Source of the DNA: UBA3824 sp017541145
GTDB lineage: Bacteria > Bacteroidota > Bacteroidia > Bacteroidales > UBA3824
Length of the DNA stretch: 64,000 nt
Assembly: GCA_947168365.1 (NCBI GenBank)
Contig: CAMVLO010000014.1
Span: 7,978-71,977, forward strand
Reading direction: 5' to 3'
A program made the position numbers and the translations under genes. The notes below the pieces were generated by a model. That model was given only the letters and a program-made list of their open reading frames with translations, was not told where the DNA came from and ran no database searches. Positions within the stretch are counted from its first letter, which is position 1. Every line of letters begins with the position of its first letter. Below are positions 45,361 through 53,473 of this stretch, in pieces.

Positions 45361-45397
45361 AAAAATGCCGGCAGAAATTAATCAATCCGGCATTTTT
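45361..45397. terminator. Bidirectional terminator hairpin
   Basis: Perfect 11-bp stem AAAAATGCCGG (45361-45371) and CCGGCATTTTT (45387-45397). T runs on both strands let it stop the lipoprotein gene from the left and the candidate small RNA from the right. Confidence 0.88.
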
Positions 45398-45460
45398 AGG
45401 TTAAAAAAAATCAAACAAACAATCAAATCGTTGGAAGAAGATGAACTTCTTTCATTTGTA
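45361..45460 (-). ncRNA. Candidate small RNA / leader-peptide transcript on the minus strand
   Basis: A consensus promoter reads leftward: TTG at 45494-45496, 20-base spacer, and TAATTTTG followed by CAGTG at 45466-45473. Transcription would start near 45458 and reach the terminator at 45361 after about 100 nt. Inside is one 10-codon ORF (ATG about 45450, MKEVHLLPTI). No known RNA family is recognised. The promoter-terminator spacing is what supports it; expression is not shown. Confidence 0.35.
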
Positions 45461-45496
45461 CACTGCAAAATTAGTTGATAAAATAAAAAACGGCAA

Positions 45497-45545
45497 TACC
45501 ATAAAATAGGGATTTTACAACATGTTTTATCCCCATTTTATGGTA
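45497..45545. repeat. 49-bp near-perfect palindrome upstream of the giant sensor gene
   Basis: Arms of 17 bp, TACCATAAAATAGGGAT (45497-45513) and ATCCCCATTTTATGGTA (45529-45545), pair with one mismatch; the 15-base centre contains the small palindrome AACATGTT. No T run follows. It abuts the -33 position of the leftward candidate promoter and is ~155 bases before the -7 element of the sensor gene, so an operator or a mobile-element relic are both possible. Confidence 0.7.
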
Positions 45546-45677
45546 AATTGGTGAATAATTTTTACAGTAAAGGGAAAAAACTGAGAGAATTACCAAAAAT
45601 TTGCGAATATAATAAGACCGATTTTTACGTCAAGAAAAAAAATTAGGGAAATAAGGCACAAAAATTGATAATAATTG

Positions 45678-45707
45678 TTTGATAACAATAAAAATGTTGT
45701 ATATTTG
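45678..45707 (+). promoter_or_regulatory. Full -33/-7 promoter of the giant sensor gene
   Basis: TTTG (45678-45681), 18-base spacer, TATATTTG (45700-45707) followed by CCT: both halves of the Bacteroidetes consensus. The predicted start is near 45713, which makes an upstream start within the ORF impossible and supports the ATG at 45747. Confidence 0.7.
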
Positions 45708-45746
45708 CCTAATGGAATTTACAAGCATCTTATTGAAGGAAAACAG

Positions 45747-48700
45747 ATGAAAAAGTATATACCACTATTAATATTATTATTGACTGTAATACAAAGTTAC
45801 GGTCGTACGCTCGATGAAATCAGAAGAAGCGGAGTGGTAAGAGCCGCTTTTACGCAAAGTGGTATGCAGACTGTTAACAGACAGTTTGCCAGCGAGTTTG
45901 CAAAATTTCTGAACTGCGAACTCGAGATAGTACCTATCACTTGGAACGAGATGTTTTCGCATAACGGACGAGTGCCTGAAAACTACATGAGCGACGATTC
46001 AATCTATTACACTCCTGACGCTTTGCAGAAAGCGGACTTCATTTGTGGTACAACGTACATTTATCCGTGGCGCGAAAAATTCTTCGATTTCGCAGGTACA
46101 ATGCAGGTTTCTGACCTTTTGATTGTAAGAACAAACAGGAATCAGAAATCTGTAATCGAACATTTCTTTCAGCCGGAAAAATTACAAACCAAAAAAGAAA
46201 AATTCAAAATCAAGAAATACAGCGACTTAGCCGGATTGAGAATTGCAATTTTGGAAAACTCATCTTACGAAAAAAATATCGAACTCATCAACGAATATCT
46301 TGACGGTGCGATAGAAATTGTAAAAACCAAAAGTGAAGAAGAATCTCAGGCACTTGCAAGAGCAGGACGCGTAGACGGCTTTGTAACAGTATCTTACGTA
46401 GGTTTGCAATTCGTAAACGACAATCCGAAATTTAAACTTGCATTCCCGATTGCGAAACCCGATCATGTGGCGTGGTGCGTGGAAAAAGGCAACAGAACTC
46501 TCAAAAACGAAATCGATAACTTTTTCGACATGATAAAAGGTACGGGAGTTCTTGACCAATTGTTTACTGACAAATTCGGTATTGACAATTCATCATACAA
46601 CGAGGTAATCAACTCATACTCAGAGATTGACGCTCAAAACAATGTAAGTTATCGCGATTTGGACGAGATTATGGAATCGGGCAAACTGATAGTTTCGCTC
46701 CGTGACCGCGAAATGATTTATCACCCTTACGGACAAAAACAATTCAACCATTATTTGGCTGGCGAATTTGCAAAATATCTTGGTATCGATATAGAAATCA
46801 GGATAATACCAAGTATTTCCGACTATTTCAAAGATTCAAAAGGCGAAATTGTAAAGGACAGCGCATACACCCCGGAAACATTCAACAATGTGGATATTGC
46901 TTGCGACTTGCTTTCGCCTGTGGATTGGCGTCTCAACAAAATTGATATCATTGATGTTTTACCTACTGCAAACATCGTTGTAGCAAGAAAAGATGTTGAC
47001 ATCAAGTCAATCAAGGACTTAAAGAAATATCGCGGTGTTACTTCAAAAGGTTCATCATACGAAGAAGATCTTATCGAAAACAAAATCGACAACTATTATT
47101 ATAAGGAGGCTAACGAATTTTTCTCTGAAATAATAAAAGGTAATGCCGACTACTCAATTGTGAACTTCGACATCTATGACTTGCCGAAATATTCACAACT
47201 TGAAGCAAAATTTGTAATCGGTGAAATTTATCAAGTAGGTTGGGGTATCAAAAAACAACAACCGAAACTCAGACAAAAGATTTTGGAATTTTTGGAGTCG
47301 AGCAAGGTACTCGGAATCCTCAACGATGCATTCCTCGAACAAGCCGGCATACCATACAAAGCCGCTCAAAATCACTTGAATGCGTTGTACAAAACATATC
47401 AATCAGGATATTTCCCGTTTGTATTTTACGGCTCTGACCAAGGATTGCCGCAAGAGGATATTATGTGCGTTTACCAAGACAACGACGGATACATGTGGTT
47501 TGGAACTCACGCCGGAGCAATCAAATTCAACGGTCGTACAATGGTGGAATATTACAACGAAAACGGTTTGCAAAATAATATTGTTTTTGACATCGCACAA
47601 GATTCTAAAAATCGAATTTATTTTGCGACACTGGATGGCGTTTGTTGTTTGGATAAAAACGGAAATTTCACACAATATTTTGACAATATTCCGTTCAAAC
47701 ATATTTTCATAGACCAAAACGACAACAAATATTTGTACGGTGACAAAGGACTTTACTATCTGAGTAACAACAACAAACAACAAATTCAGATGAGTAGTCA
47801 AATTCCGGCATTGCCAAGTTTGATAAACTCGGTAGCGCAATTCAAATCCGGAAAATATATCTTGATTGCGGCACCGGAAGGTTTTTATTCTCTTGACAAA
47901 GAAAACCAGTTGAAACAAATCAGCAACCAAAATTGTTATGCTGTACATGTTGACGAAAATACAATTTGGCTTTCTACAACCAACGGAATATACACCGGAA
48001 ACTATTCGCAATTTACACGCGGAAATATCGACAGTCTGAAAATCAACGAGAAAATAAATATTCCAACAAAACAGAGAATCCACACAATAAAACAAAATCG
48101 TGACGGATCAATTTTCTTACTCTCTGATTTTGAGGCATATCAGATATTCTCACTGAAACAGACCGCCATAAAATACGATCAAACAATTGGTCTGAAAAAT
48201 CTAAAACTCCTCTCCTTCCTCGAAGATAAGGAAGACAACTATTGGTTTGGATATTCAGGTGGTATTCAAAAACTTACAAACCGTTCGTTGAGAAATCTCT
48301 ATCCTGAAGAAATCAACAGTTACATGAACAATATCAACGAAGACGGCAACGGAAGAATTTGGATGGCGTTCAACAACAAGATTTACTACTACAATCAAGA
48401 ATTGGTAGAATATTCAAAACATTTTGACGGCGAAGGAATACCGTACGTAGTGGCAAACCTTGAAAACGGAGATATTTTTGTAGCTGACACTTACGGTTGT
48501 TATGTATTGGATTGCAAGACATTAGCAATCAAAAAAGAAATGAAATTTCAAAACAAAATTTTCAACTTGCGAGGCATATTTGTAGCCCCGAAAGGCGAAA
48601 TATTCTTGCTCTCAGGAGTTGAAGGTTTAGTTTACAAAATACAAGGATTTGAAAATCAACCGATTCCAATCGGAAATGCGTATACATCGGCAATCAGCAA

Positions 48701-50582
48701 GTTGGTAGTTTACAACGACATCATAATTGGCGGCAACAATACCGGACTTGTAAAATTCAACGGATTGACATTTGAAGGACTGAAACCGACAAATACAGCT
48801 GTACTCGGATTGGAAACTATCGGCAACGAATTGTGGGTAGGTACAGAAAACGGTTTGGGAATTTTTACAAGCGATGGAAATCTCAAAATGCTTGATATTC
48901 CGACACTTCCGGACAATTCAATCAATACAATAAAAATTTCAAGAGACAAAATGCACCTTTGGCTCGGAACAAACAAAGGTTTCTGTTACTACAATATCAA
49001 TGAAAACAAAGTAGAATTTACCGTAGATGCCAATGACGGACTTTCCGGTAATGAAATTGTAACAGACGGTTTACTTCTAAATACAAAAGGTGTATTGTTC
49101 GTGGCAACATTCCACGGCATTTCAGTTTACGATTTAAAGAAAGAAAAAACCGGCAAAACTGTACCTCAATGCCGACTTGAAAATATTTTACTGAACGGCG
49201 AAAAAATTTCACAAACAAGAAATAAATTTTCTGCCAATGAGAACAACTTTGTATTTGAACTCGCAGGACTTTCTTTCAAGGACGAGGCTGCAATTACGTA
49301 CGAATTTTACATGAAAGGTCTTGAAAACGACTACGTTGCATCATCCGGAAAAGAACACAGAGCAAGTTATCAAAACCTTCCTCCCGGCAAATACCAATTT
49401 GTTTACAGAGCAAAAGGTAAAGATGGAATTTGGTGTTACTCAACACCTTACAATTTTGAAATTATGAAACCGTATTATCGCAAATGGTGGTTTATTGCGA
49501 TAATGATACTTGGTGCACTTGCAATTATCACTGCTACAATGAAAGTAAGAGAGGCTCAACTGAAACTCAGAAACGAACATCTTGAACAAATTGTAGAAGA
49601 ACGTACTTCAGAAATCAAGAAACAGAAAGAAGCCATCGAGCTTAAAAACAGCGAGTTGGAAATTCAGCGAGAAGAAATTGTTACTCAGCGAGATGCAATC
49701 GAAGAAAAGAACGCAACTCTTGAGAAACAGAAATCTGAAATTCTCTCTCAAAGAGACGAACTTGAAGTACAGAAAAATATTGCAACTCAGCAGCGTGACG
49801 AAATTGCACATCACCAGAAAGAAATCATGGATAGTATTTATTACGCGAAGAGAATTCAGACCGCGATAATGCCGACCGAAGACAATATTGAAAAAGTATT
49901 GCAGGATTTCTTCATACTTTTCCGTCCGCGAGATATCGTAAGCGGCGACTTCTATTACTTCAAACATATCAACAATTATGCAGTAATAGTGGCAGCGGAT
50001 TGTACAGGTCACGGCGTACCGGGCGCATTCATGAGTATGCTCGGCTCTGCTTACCTGAACGAAATTATTGTAAACAACCAAGACAAATTGAATTCCGGAC
50101 ATATTCTTGACCTCCTGAGAGAGAGCATCATAGAATCGCTACAGCAGACAGGTAGAATAGACGAAGCAAAAGATGGTATGGATATTGCAATTTGTATTTT
50201 GGACTTGGATACAAAACAATTGCAATTCTCCGGTGCATTCAACCCGATGTTCCTTGTAAGAGAAGGCGAAATCGAAGAATATCGCGCTGACCGAATGCCG
50301 ATTGGTATTCACGACTATGTGGATGTTGGTTTTACAACTTACGACATCGAAATGCAAAAAGACGACATCGTGTATATTTTCTCTGACGGCTACGCATCAC
50401 AATTTGGCGGCAAAACCGGAAAGAAATTCATGTCCAGCAGATTGAAAAAACTTTTATTGGAAATATCGGAAAACCCACTTCCGAAACAAAAAGATATTCT
50501 CAACGAGAAAATCGAAGCATGGATGGGAACCGAATACAAGCAAGTCGATGATATATTAGTAATAGGTTTCAAAATATCGTAA
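45747..50582 (+). CDS. Giant membrane sensor: two solute-binding domains, beta-propeller, Y_Y_Y, PP2C/SpoIIE phosphatase
   Basis: 1611 residues from ATG 45747 (signal peptide MKKYIPLLILLLTVIQSYG). Domains: two family-3 periplasmic solute-binding modules (~20-275, opening RTLDEIRRSGVVRAAF; ~300-545, opening RDLDEIMESGKLIVSL); a two-component-regulator propeller (~555-1150, first blade GLPQEDIMCVYQDNDGYMWF); Y_Y_Y domain (~1160-1235); one membrane helix (~1246-1266); a Glu/Lys coiled coil (~1270-1360); and a cytoplasmic SpoIIE-type PP2C phosphatase (~1369-1611) with VSGDFYYF, AADCTGHGVPGAF, DGMDIAICILD, FSDGYASQFGG and the terminal VDDILVIGF. All metal-binding aspartates appear present. Ligand binding outside probably controls Ser/Thr dephosphorylation inside, possibly of a STAS protein. 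A longer in-frame start (45675) lies upstream of the promoter and is rejected. Confidence 0.9.
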   Translation: MKKYIPLLILLLTVIQSYGRTLDEIRRSGVVRAAFTQSGMQTVNRQFASEFAKFLNCELEIVPITWNEMFSHNGRVPENYMSDDSIYYTPDALQKADFICGTTYIYPWREKFFDFAGTMQVSDLLIVRTNRNQKSVIEHFFQPEKLQTKKEKFKIKKYSDLAGLRIAILENSSYEKNIELINEYLDGAIEIVKTKSEEESQALARAGRVDGFVTVSYVGLQFVNDNPKFKLAFPIAKPDHVAWCVEKGNRTLKNEIDNFFDMIKGTGVLDQLFTDKFGIDNSSYNEVINSYSEIDAQNNVSYRDLDEIMESGKLIVSLRDREMIYHPYGQKQFNHYLAGEFAKYLGIDIEIRIIPSISDYFKDSKGEIVKDSAYTPETFNNVDIACDLLSPVDWRLNKIDIIDVLPTANIVVARKDVDIKSIKDLKKYRGVTSKGSSYEEDLIENKIDNYYYKEANEFFSEIIKGNADYSIVNFDIYDLPKYSQLEAKFVIGEIYQVGWGIKKQQPKLRQKILEFLESSKVLGILNDAFLEQAGIPYKAAQNHLNALYKTYQSGYFPFVFYGSDQGLPQEDIMCVYQDNDGYMWFGTHAGAIKFNGRTMVEYYNENGLQNNIVFDIAQDSKNRIYFATLDGVCCLDKNGNFTQYFDNIPFKHIFIDQNDNKYLYGDKGLYYLSNNNKQQIQMSSQIPALPSLINSVAQFKSGKYILIAAPEGFYSLDKENQLKQISNQNCYAVHVDENTIWLSTTNGIYTGNYSQFTRGNIDSLKINEKINIPTKQRIHTIKQNRDGSIFLLSDFEAYQIFSLKQTAIKYDQTIGLKNLKLLSFLEDKEDNYWFGYSGGIQKLTNRSLRNLYPEEINSYMNNINEDGNGRIWMAFNNKIYYYNQELVEYSKHFDGEGIPYVVANLENGDIFVADTYGCYVLDCKTLAIKKEMKFQNKIFNLRGIFVAPKGEIFLLSGVEGLVYKIQGFENQPIPIGNAYTSAISKLVVYNDIIIGGNNTGLVKFNGLTFEGLKPTNTAVLGLETIGNELWVGTENGLGIFTSDGNLKMLDIPTLPDNSINTIKISRDKMHLWLGTNKGFCYYNINENKVEFTVDANDGLSGNEIVTDGLLLNTKGVLFVATFHGISVYDLKKEKTGKTVPQCRLENILLNGEKISQTRNKFSANENNFVFELAGLSFKDEAAITYEFYMKGLENDYVASSGKEHRASYQNLPPGKYQFVYRAKGKDGIWCYSTPYNFEIMKPYYRKWWFIAIMILGALAIITATMKVREAQLKLRNEHLEQIVEERTSEIKKQKEAIELKNSELEIQREEIVTQRDAIEEKNATLEKQKSEILSQRDELEVQKNIATQQRDEIAHHQKEIMDSIYYAKRIQTAIMPTEDNIEKVLQDFFILFRPRDIVSGDFYYFKHINNYAVIVAADCTGHGVPGAFMSMLGSAYLNEIIVNNQDKLNSGHILDLLRESIIESLQQTGRIDEAKDGMDIAICILDLDTKQLQFSGAFNPMFLVREGEIEEYRADRMPIGIHDYVDVGFTTYDIEMQKDDIVYIFSDGYASQFGGKTGKKFMSSRLKKLLLEISENPLPKQKDILNEKIEAWMGTEYKQVDDILVIGFKIS

Positions 50583-50650
50583 CTGATTTATTTTGAATAC
50601 AAAAACGAGTTTGTATTTACTGTTTCCTCATTAAATAAGTTTTTTTCCTA

Positions 50651-50692
50651 AGGCAGGGTTTGCGATATTTATCGCAAATTCTGCTTTTTTTT
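50651..50692 (+). terminator. Intrinsic terminator of the giant sensor gene
   Basis: 16-bp stem with G-U pairs (AGGCAGGGTTTGCGAT, 50651-50666; ATCGCAAATTCTGCTT, 50671-50686), 4-base loop, long T run. It starts 69 bases after the stop. Confidence 0.88.
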
Positions 50693-50769
50693 CAACAATA
50701 AATTATGTAAAAACAGTTTTTTTTTATCTTATAATAAACAAAAAACAATAAATAAAAAATAATTTAAAA

Positions 50770-51348
50770 ATGAAGAAAATATTATTAACAGCATTGATTG
50801 CAATTTGCTCTGTATTAAGCACATTTGCACAAGAAACTTATGAATGGAAATACCATCACTTTGAGTTTTCACTTCCGGAAAGTTTGGAAGTAACTACAAA
50901 TACCTCAGACAAATTTGTAGCGAAAAACACTCACATGGCGGTTACAATCAAACCGTTTGATTGCAGTGATTATACTTCAAAAGAACTCGGAGAAAAACTC
51001 GTAGAAAGAGCGAAAGTAAACGGACTTCGTGTAAGAGACAGCGAAATTGAAAATTTCAGCGGTGAAAATTGCGAAGGCGTTTATCTTTTGGGTGAATACA
51101 AAGACGAAGATGACGGCGAATGGGGTTTGGTAGCAATCGGATTTAGCGGCCGCTCAAAAGCCGTTTACGCTTACTTCGATTTTGATGACAGCGACCGTAC
51201 AAAAAGACAAGTTTCCAAAATTTTGGAAAGCTTCACATTCACTCACGGACACTTACACGATGATGATGACGACGACGACGATGATGACGACGACAATTAT
51301 CACCACCAACAACATCACCACCATCACGATGATGACTACGATGATTAA
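50770..51348 (+). CDS. Exported protein with Asp- and His-rich metal-binding-like tail
   Basis: 192 residues with a signal peptide (MKKILLTALIAICSVLSTFAQ). Residues ~22-160 form one compact domain, beginning FEFSLPESLEVTT and ending KRQVSKILESFTFTH, similar in layout to the 44757 lipoprotein. The last ~33 residues are almost pure Asp and His: GHLHDDDDDDDDDDDD then NYHHQQHHHHHDDDYDD. Such tails bind divalent metals (Zn, Ni, Cu, Ca) in other proteins; a periplasmic metal buffer or Ca-dependent surface tail is inferred only. The tail is encoded by alternating GAT/GAC and CAC/CAT, so it is selected protein sequence rather than a simple codon repeat. No promoter element recognised. Confidence 0.75.
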   Translation: MKKILLTALIAICSVLSTFAQETYEWKYHHFEFSLPESLEVTTNTSDKFVAKNTHMAVTIKPFDCSDYTSKELGEKLVERAKVNGLRVRDSEIENFSGENCEGVYLLGEYKDEDDGEWGLVAIGFSGRSKAVYAYFDFDDSDRTKRQVSKILESFTFTHGHLHDDDDDDDDDDDDNYHHQQHHHHHDDDYDD

Positions 51349-51367
51349 TCAATAGGTACAAAAACAG

Positions 51368-51408
51368 AAAAGAGGTTTTCTATTTTTTAGGAAACCTCTT
51401 TTTTTTGT
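51368..51408 (+). terminator. Intrinsic terminator of the Asp/His-tail gene
   Basis: 14-bp stem with one wobble (AAAAGAGGTTTTCT, starting 51368, and AGGAAACCTCTTTT, ending ~51402) followed by T's. Confidence 0.85.
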
Positions 51409-51513
51409 AGCGTACAAAAACAAAAAGATGTCAAAAAGAAAAACGCGCAACCATACAAAATGATTGCGCGAAAAAATTAAATTTATTTATTATGAGATCT
51501 ATAAACGTGTGTA

Positions 51514-52611
51514 TTAACTGAAACTTGCAAAAAATTTCTCAAACAAATCCACCGTCTTTTTTACACCGTCCTCAATTTCAGAAAGTTTGATATATTCATC
51601 GGCAGTGTGAGAGCGGTTGGAATCGCCCGGACCCATTTTCAAACTTGGATACGACATCACGGCACGGTCGGATGTTGTAGGACTTCCAAAAAGTTTGAAT
51701 CCTTCTTTTTCCGCGAGTTTGATAAACGGATGATTTTCATCGATATGCGAAGATTTCAGTTTGAAACTTCTCGGTTTTACTTCAGTATCTTTGTTCGGAA
51801 GATTTTCGCGAATTACATCCAAAGCCTCTTGATGAGTGTATTTTTCTGTGATGCGAACATCCACCATAAACGAGCAAGAATCGGGAACAACATTGTGCAA
51901 AGTTCCGGCGTTAACTCCTGTAACAGTGCATTTTACCTCACCAAGCCACGGCGAAACTTTTTCAAATTTATATGTCTTGAACCAATTGATATCTTCCATT
52001 GCCTTGTAAATCGCGTTCACACCGGTATTTCTTGCAGCGTGACCGGTAACGCCTTTAGCTACACAGTCCAAAACCAAAATACCTTTTTCGGCAACAGAAA
52101 TTTCCATGCAAGTAGGCTCTCCCACCACAGCAAATTCAATCGGCGGAAGCTTGTCCAAAATGCTTGCAACACCATTGTCACCGGAATTTTCTTCCTCGGC
52201 AGTTGGAGCAATTATGATATTGTAAGGCAAATCTTTACGCTCGTTGAAATACAAAAAAGTTGTAATCAAATTGATAAGCGGACCACCGGCATCGTTGCTA
52301 CCCAAACCGTAAAGTATGCCGTTTTCTACATCGGGACTAAACGGATCACGGGTATAACTTTTGGCGGGCAATACTGTATCATGGTGAGAGTTGAAAAGTA
52401 TCGTCGGCTTTGAAGAATCGAAATATTTGTTTTTTGCCCAAACATTGTTGAAATGTCGTGACACTTCTCTTACACCATGATTTTCAAGGTATTGCATGAT
52501 AATTGCCGCCGTCTTGTCCTCGTTGCGCGAAGTGGAAAGCGTAGCAATCAATTTCTTCAGCAATTCAATGCCTTCAAGAGTGAGTTTATTTGCTAATAAG
52601 GGTTCCTGCAT
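51514..52611 (-). CDS. argE: M20-family deacylase, acetylornithine/acetylcitrulline deacetylase type
   Basis: 365 residues from ATG 52611 (MQEPLLANKL...), which overlaps the argB end by 26 bases; a start at 52653 would overlap by 68. Removes the acyl group in arginine biosynthesis. Zinc ligands are in FNSHHDTV (His-Asp) and GLGSNDAGG (bridging Asp), the catalytic Glu pair in APTAEEENSG, then VGEPTCME and the terminal SNRSHTADEY histidine; the dimerisation lid is ~170-280. In Bacteroidetes the pathway often runs through acylcitrulline (acetyl or succinyl), so substrate may be N-acyl-citrulline rather than acetylornithine. Last gene of the leftward arg/pro set. Confidence 0.88.
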   Translation of the reverse strand: MQEPLLANKLTLEGIELLKKLIATLSTSRNEDKTAAIIMQYLENHGVREVSRHFNNVWAKNKYFDSSKPTILFNSHHDTVLPAKSYTRDPFSPDVENGILYGLGSNDAGGPLINLITTFLYFNERKDLPYNIIIAPTAEEENSGDNGVASILDKLPPIEFAVVGEPTCMEISVAEKGILVLDCVAKGVTGHAARNTGVNAIYKAMEDINWFKTYKFEKVSPWLGEVKCTVTGVNAGTLHNVVPDSCSFMVDVRITEKYTHQEALDVIRENLPNKDTEVKPRSFKLKSSHIDENHPFIKLAEKEGFKLFGSPTTSDRAVMSYPSLKMGPGDSNRSHTADEYIKLSEIEDGVKKTVDLFEKFFASFS

Positions 52612-53377
52612 GATTTTCACTGAAAAAATTTTCAATATCGTTTGAATTTCCAATTATCACTTTGTCAACACCTTGCTCCAAAGTTTTGAAAGCATTTTCA
52701 AGCTTAGGAATCATACCGTCAGCGAAAATACCTTTTGACAAAAGTTCCGGATAATTTTGCTTGTTGAGAACAGGAATTACCGAATTGTCATCCTCAGCAT
52801 TCATCAAAACACCTTTCTTTTCAAAACAGAAATAAAGATTTGTTTTAACGATTTTTGAAAGACCTGCTGCAAGTGTAGAAGCCACAGTGTCAGCATTGAT
52901 ATTCAAGAGTTGAGCATTTTTGTCGGCAGCAATTGTTGCAATTACCGGAGTATAACCGTCTTTTACAAGGTTAACAAGCAATTGAGCATTTACGCCGTCA
53001 GCAGTGATGTCACCGGCAAAACCGTAATCAATATCTTTTACCGGACGTTTTACAGCATCCAACAAAACGCCATCCACACCACTGATTCCCACCGACTTAC
53101 GACCGAAAGAATTGAGTTTTGCGGTTATAGTTTTGTTGATAAGACCTGTATAAACCATAGTAACCACTTTGAGAGTTTCGGCATCGGTAATACGTCGTCC
53201 GTTCACCATTTTGGGTTCAATTCCCATACTCTCAAGCACTTGATTGGCAACTTTTCCGCCACCGTGTACAAGTACAATATTTTTTTTGATATTGGCAAGC
53301 TTAGCCAAAAATGCGTTGCGGGCATCTTCGTTGTCAATTACTTTGCCTCCAACTTTCACTATATTAATTTCTTGCAT
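52586..53377 (-). CDS. argB: Acetylglutamate kinase (possibly N-succinylglutamate kinase)
   Basis: 263 residues, amino-acid-kinase fold, normal length. Phosphorylates N-acylglutamate in the second step of arginine synthesis. Motifs: VKVGGKVID at the N-terminus, VLVHGGGKVANQVLESMG, GISGVDGVLLDAV, and the C-terminal IPKLENAFKTLEQGVDKV. Bacteroidetes relatives may use succinylglutamate; the sequence does not separate the two by eye. It overlaps argE (translational coupling likely) and has a promoter element (53437-53444) in the 96-base gap after proA, so argB-argE may be separately transcribed. Confidence 0.93.
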   Translation of the reverse strand: MQEINIVKVGGKVIDNEDARNAFLAKLANIKKNIVLVHGGGKVANQVLESMGIEPKMVNGRRITDAETLKVVTMVYTGLINKTITAKLNSFGRKSVGISGVDGVLLDAVKRPVKDIDYGFAGDITADGVNAQLLVNLVKDGYTPVIATIAADKNAQLLNINADTVASTLAAGLSKIVKTNLYFCFEKKGVLMNAEDDNSVIPVLNKQNYPELLSKGIFADGMIPKLENAFKTLEQGVDKVIIGNSNDIENFFSENHAGTLISK

Positions 53378-53436
53378 CTTGTAAGTCTAAAAATTTATGT
53401 AATTTCTTCCGACAAAAATCGAAAAAATTGTAATTG

Positions 53437-53444
53437 CAAATTTA
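53437..53444 (-). promoter_or_regulatory. -7 promoter element for argB-argE
   Basis: TAAATTTG followed by CAATTAC on the minus strand, 60 bases before the argB ATG. Confidence 0.5.
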
Positions 53445-53473
53445 TAATATTTTCTCAAGTAACGAAGTTAAAA

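Noticed and set aside
45675..45746. 24 extra N-terminal residues on the giant sensor
   Set aside because: The first codons overlap the promoter, and the signal peptide starts at 45747.
45712..45750. 12-codon leader peptide (MEFTSILLKENR) overlapping the giant sensor start as ATGA
   Set aside because: The predicted transcription start (~45713) coincides with its ATG, so it would have to be leaderless; no other support.
47403..48095. 230-codon minus-strand ORF inside the giant sensor gene
   Set aside because: Antisense shadow; no motif and no promoter.
51250..51345. Frameshifted or low-complexity artefact at the Asp/His tail
   Set aside because: The frame stays open to a proper stop and codons alternate between GAT/GAC and CAC/CAT, as expected for a coded tail.
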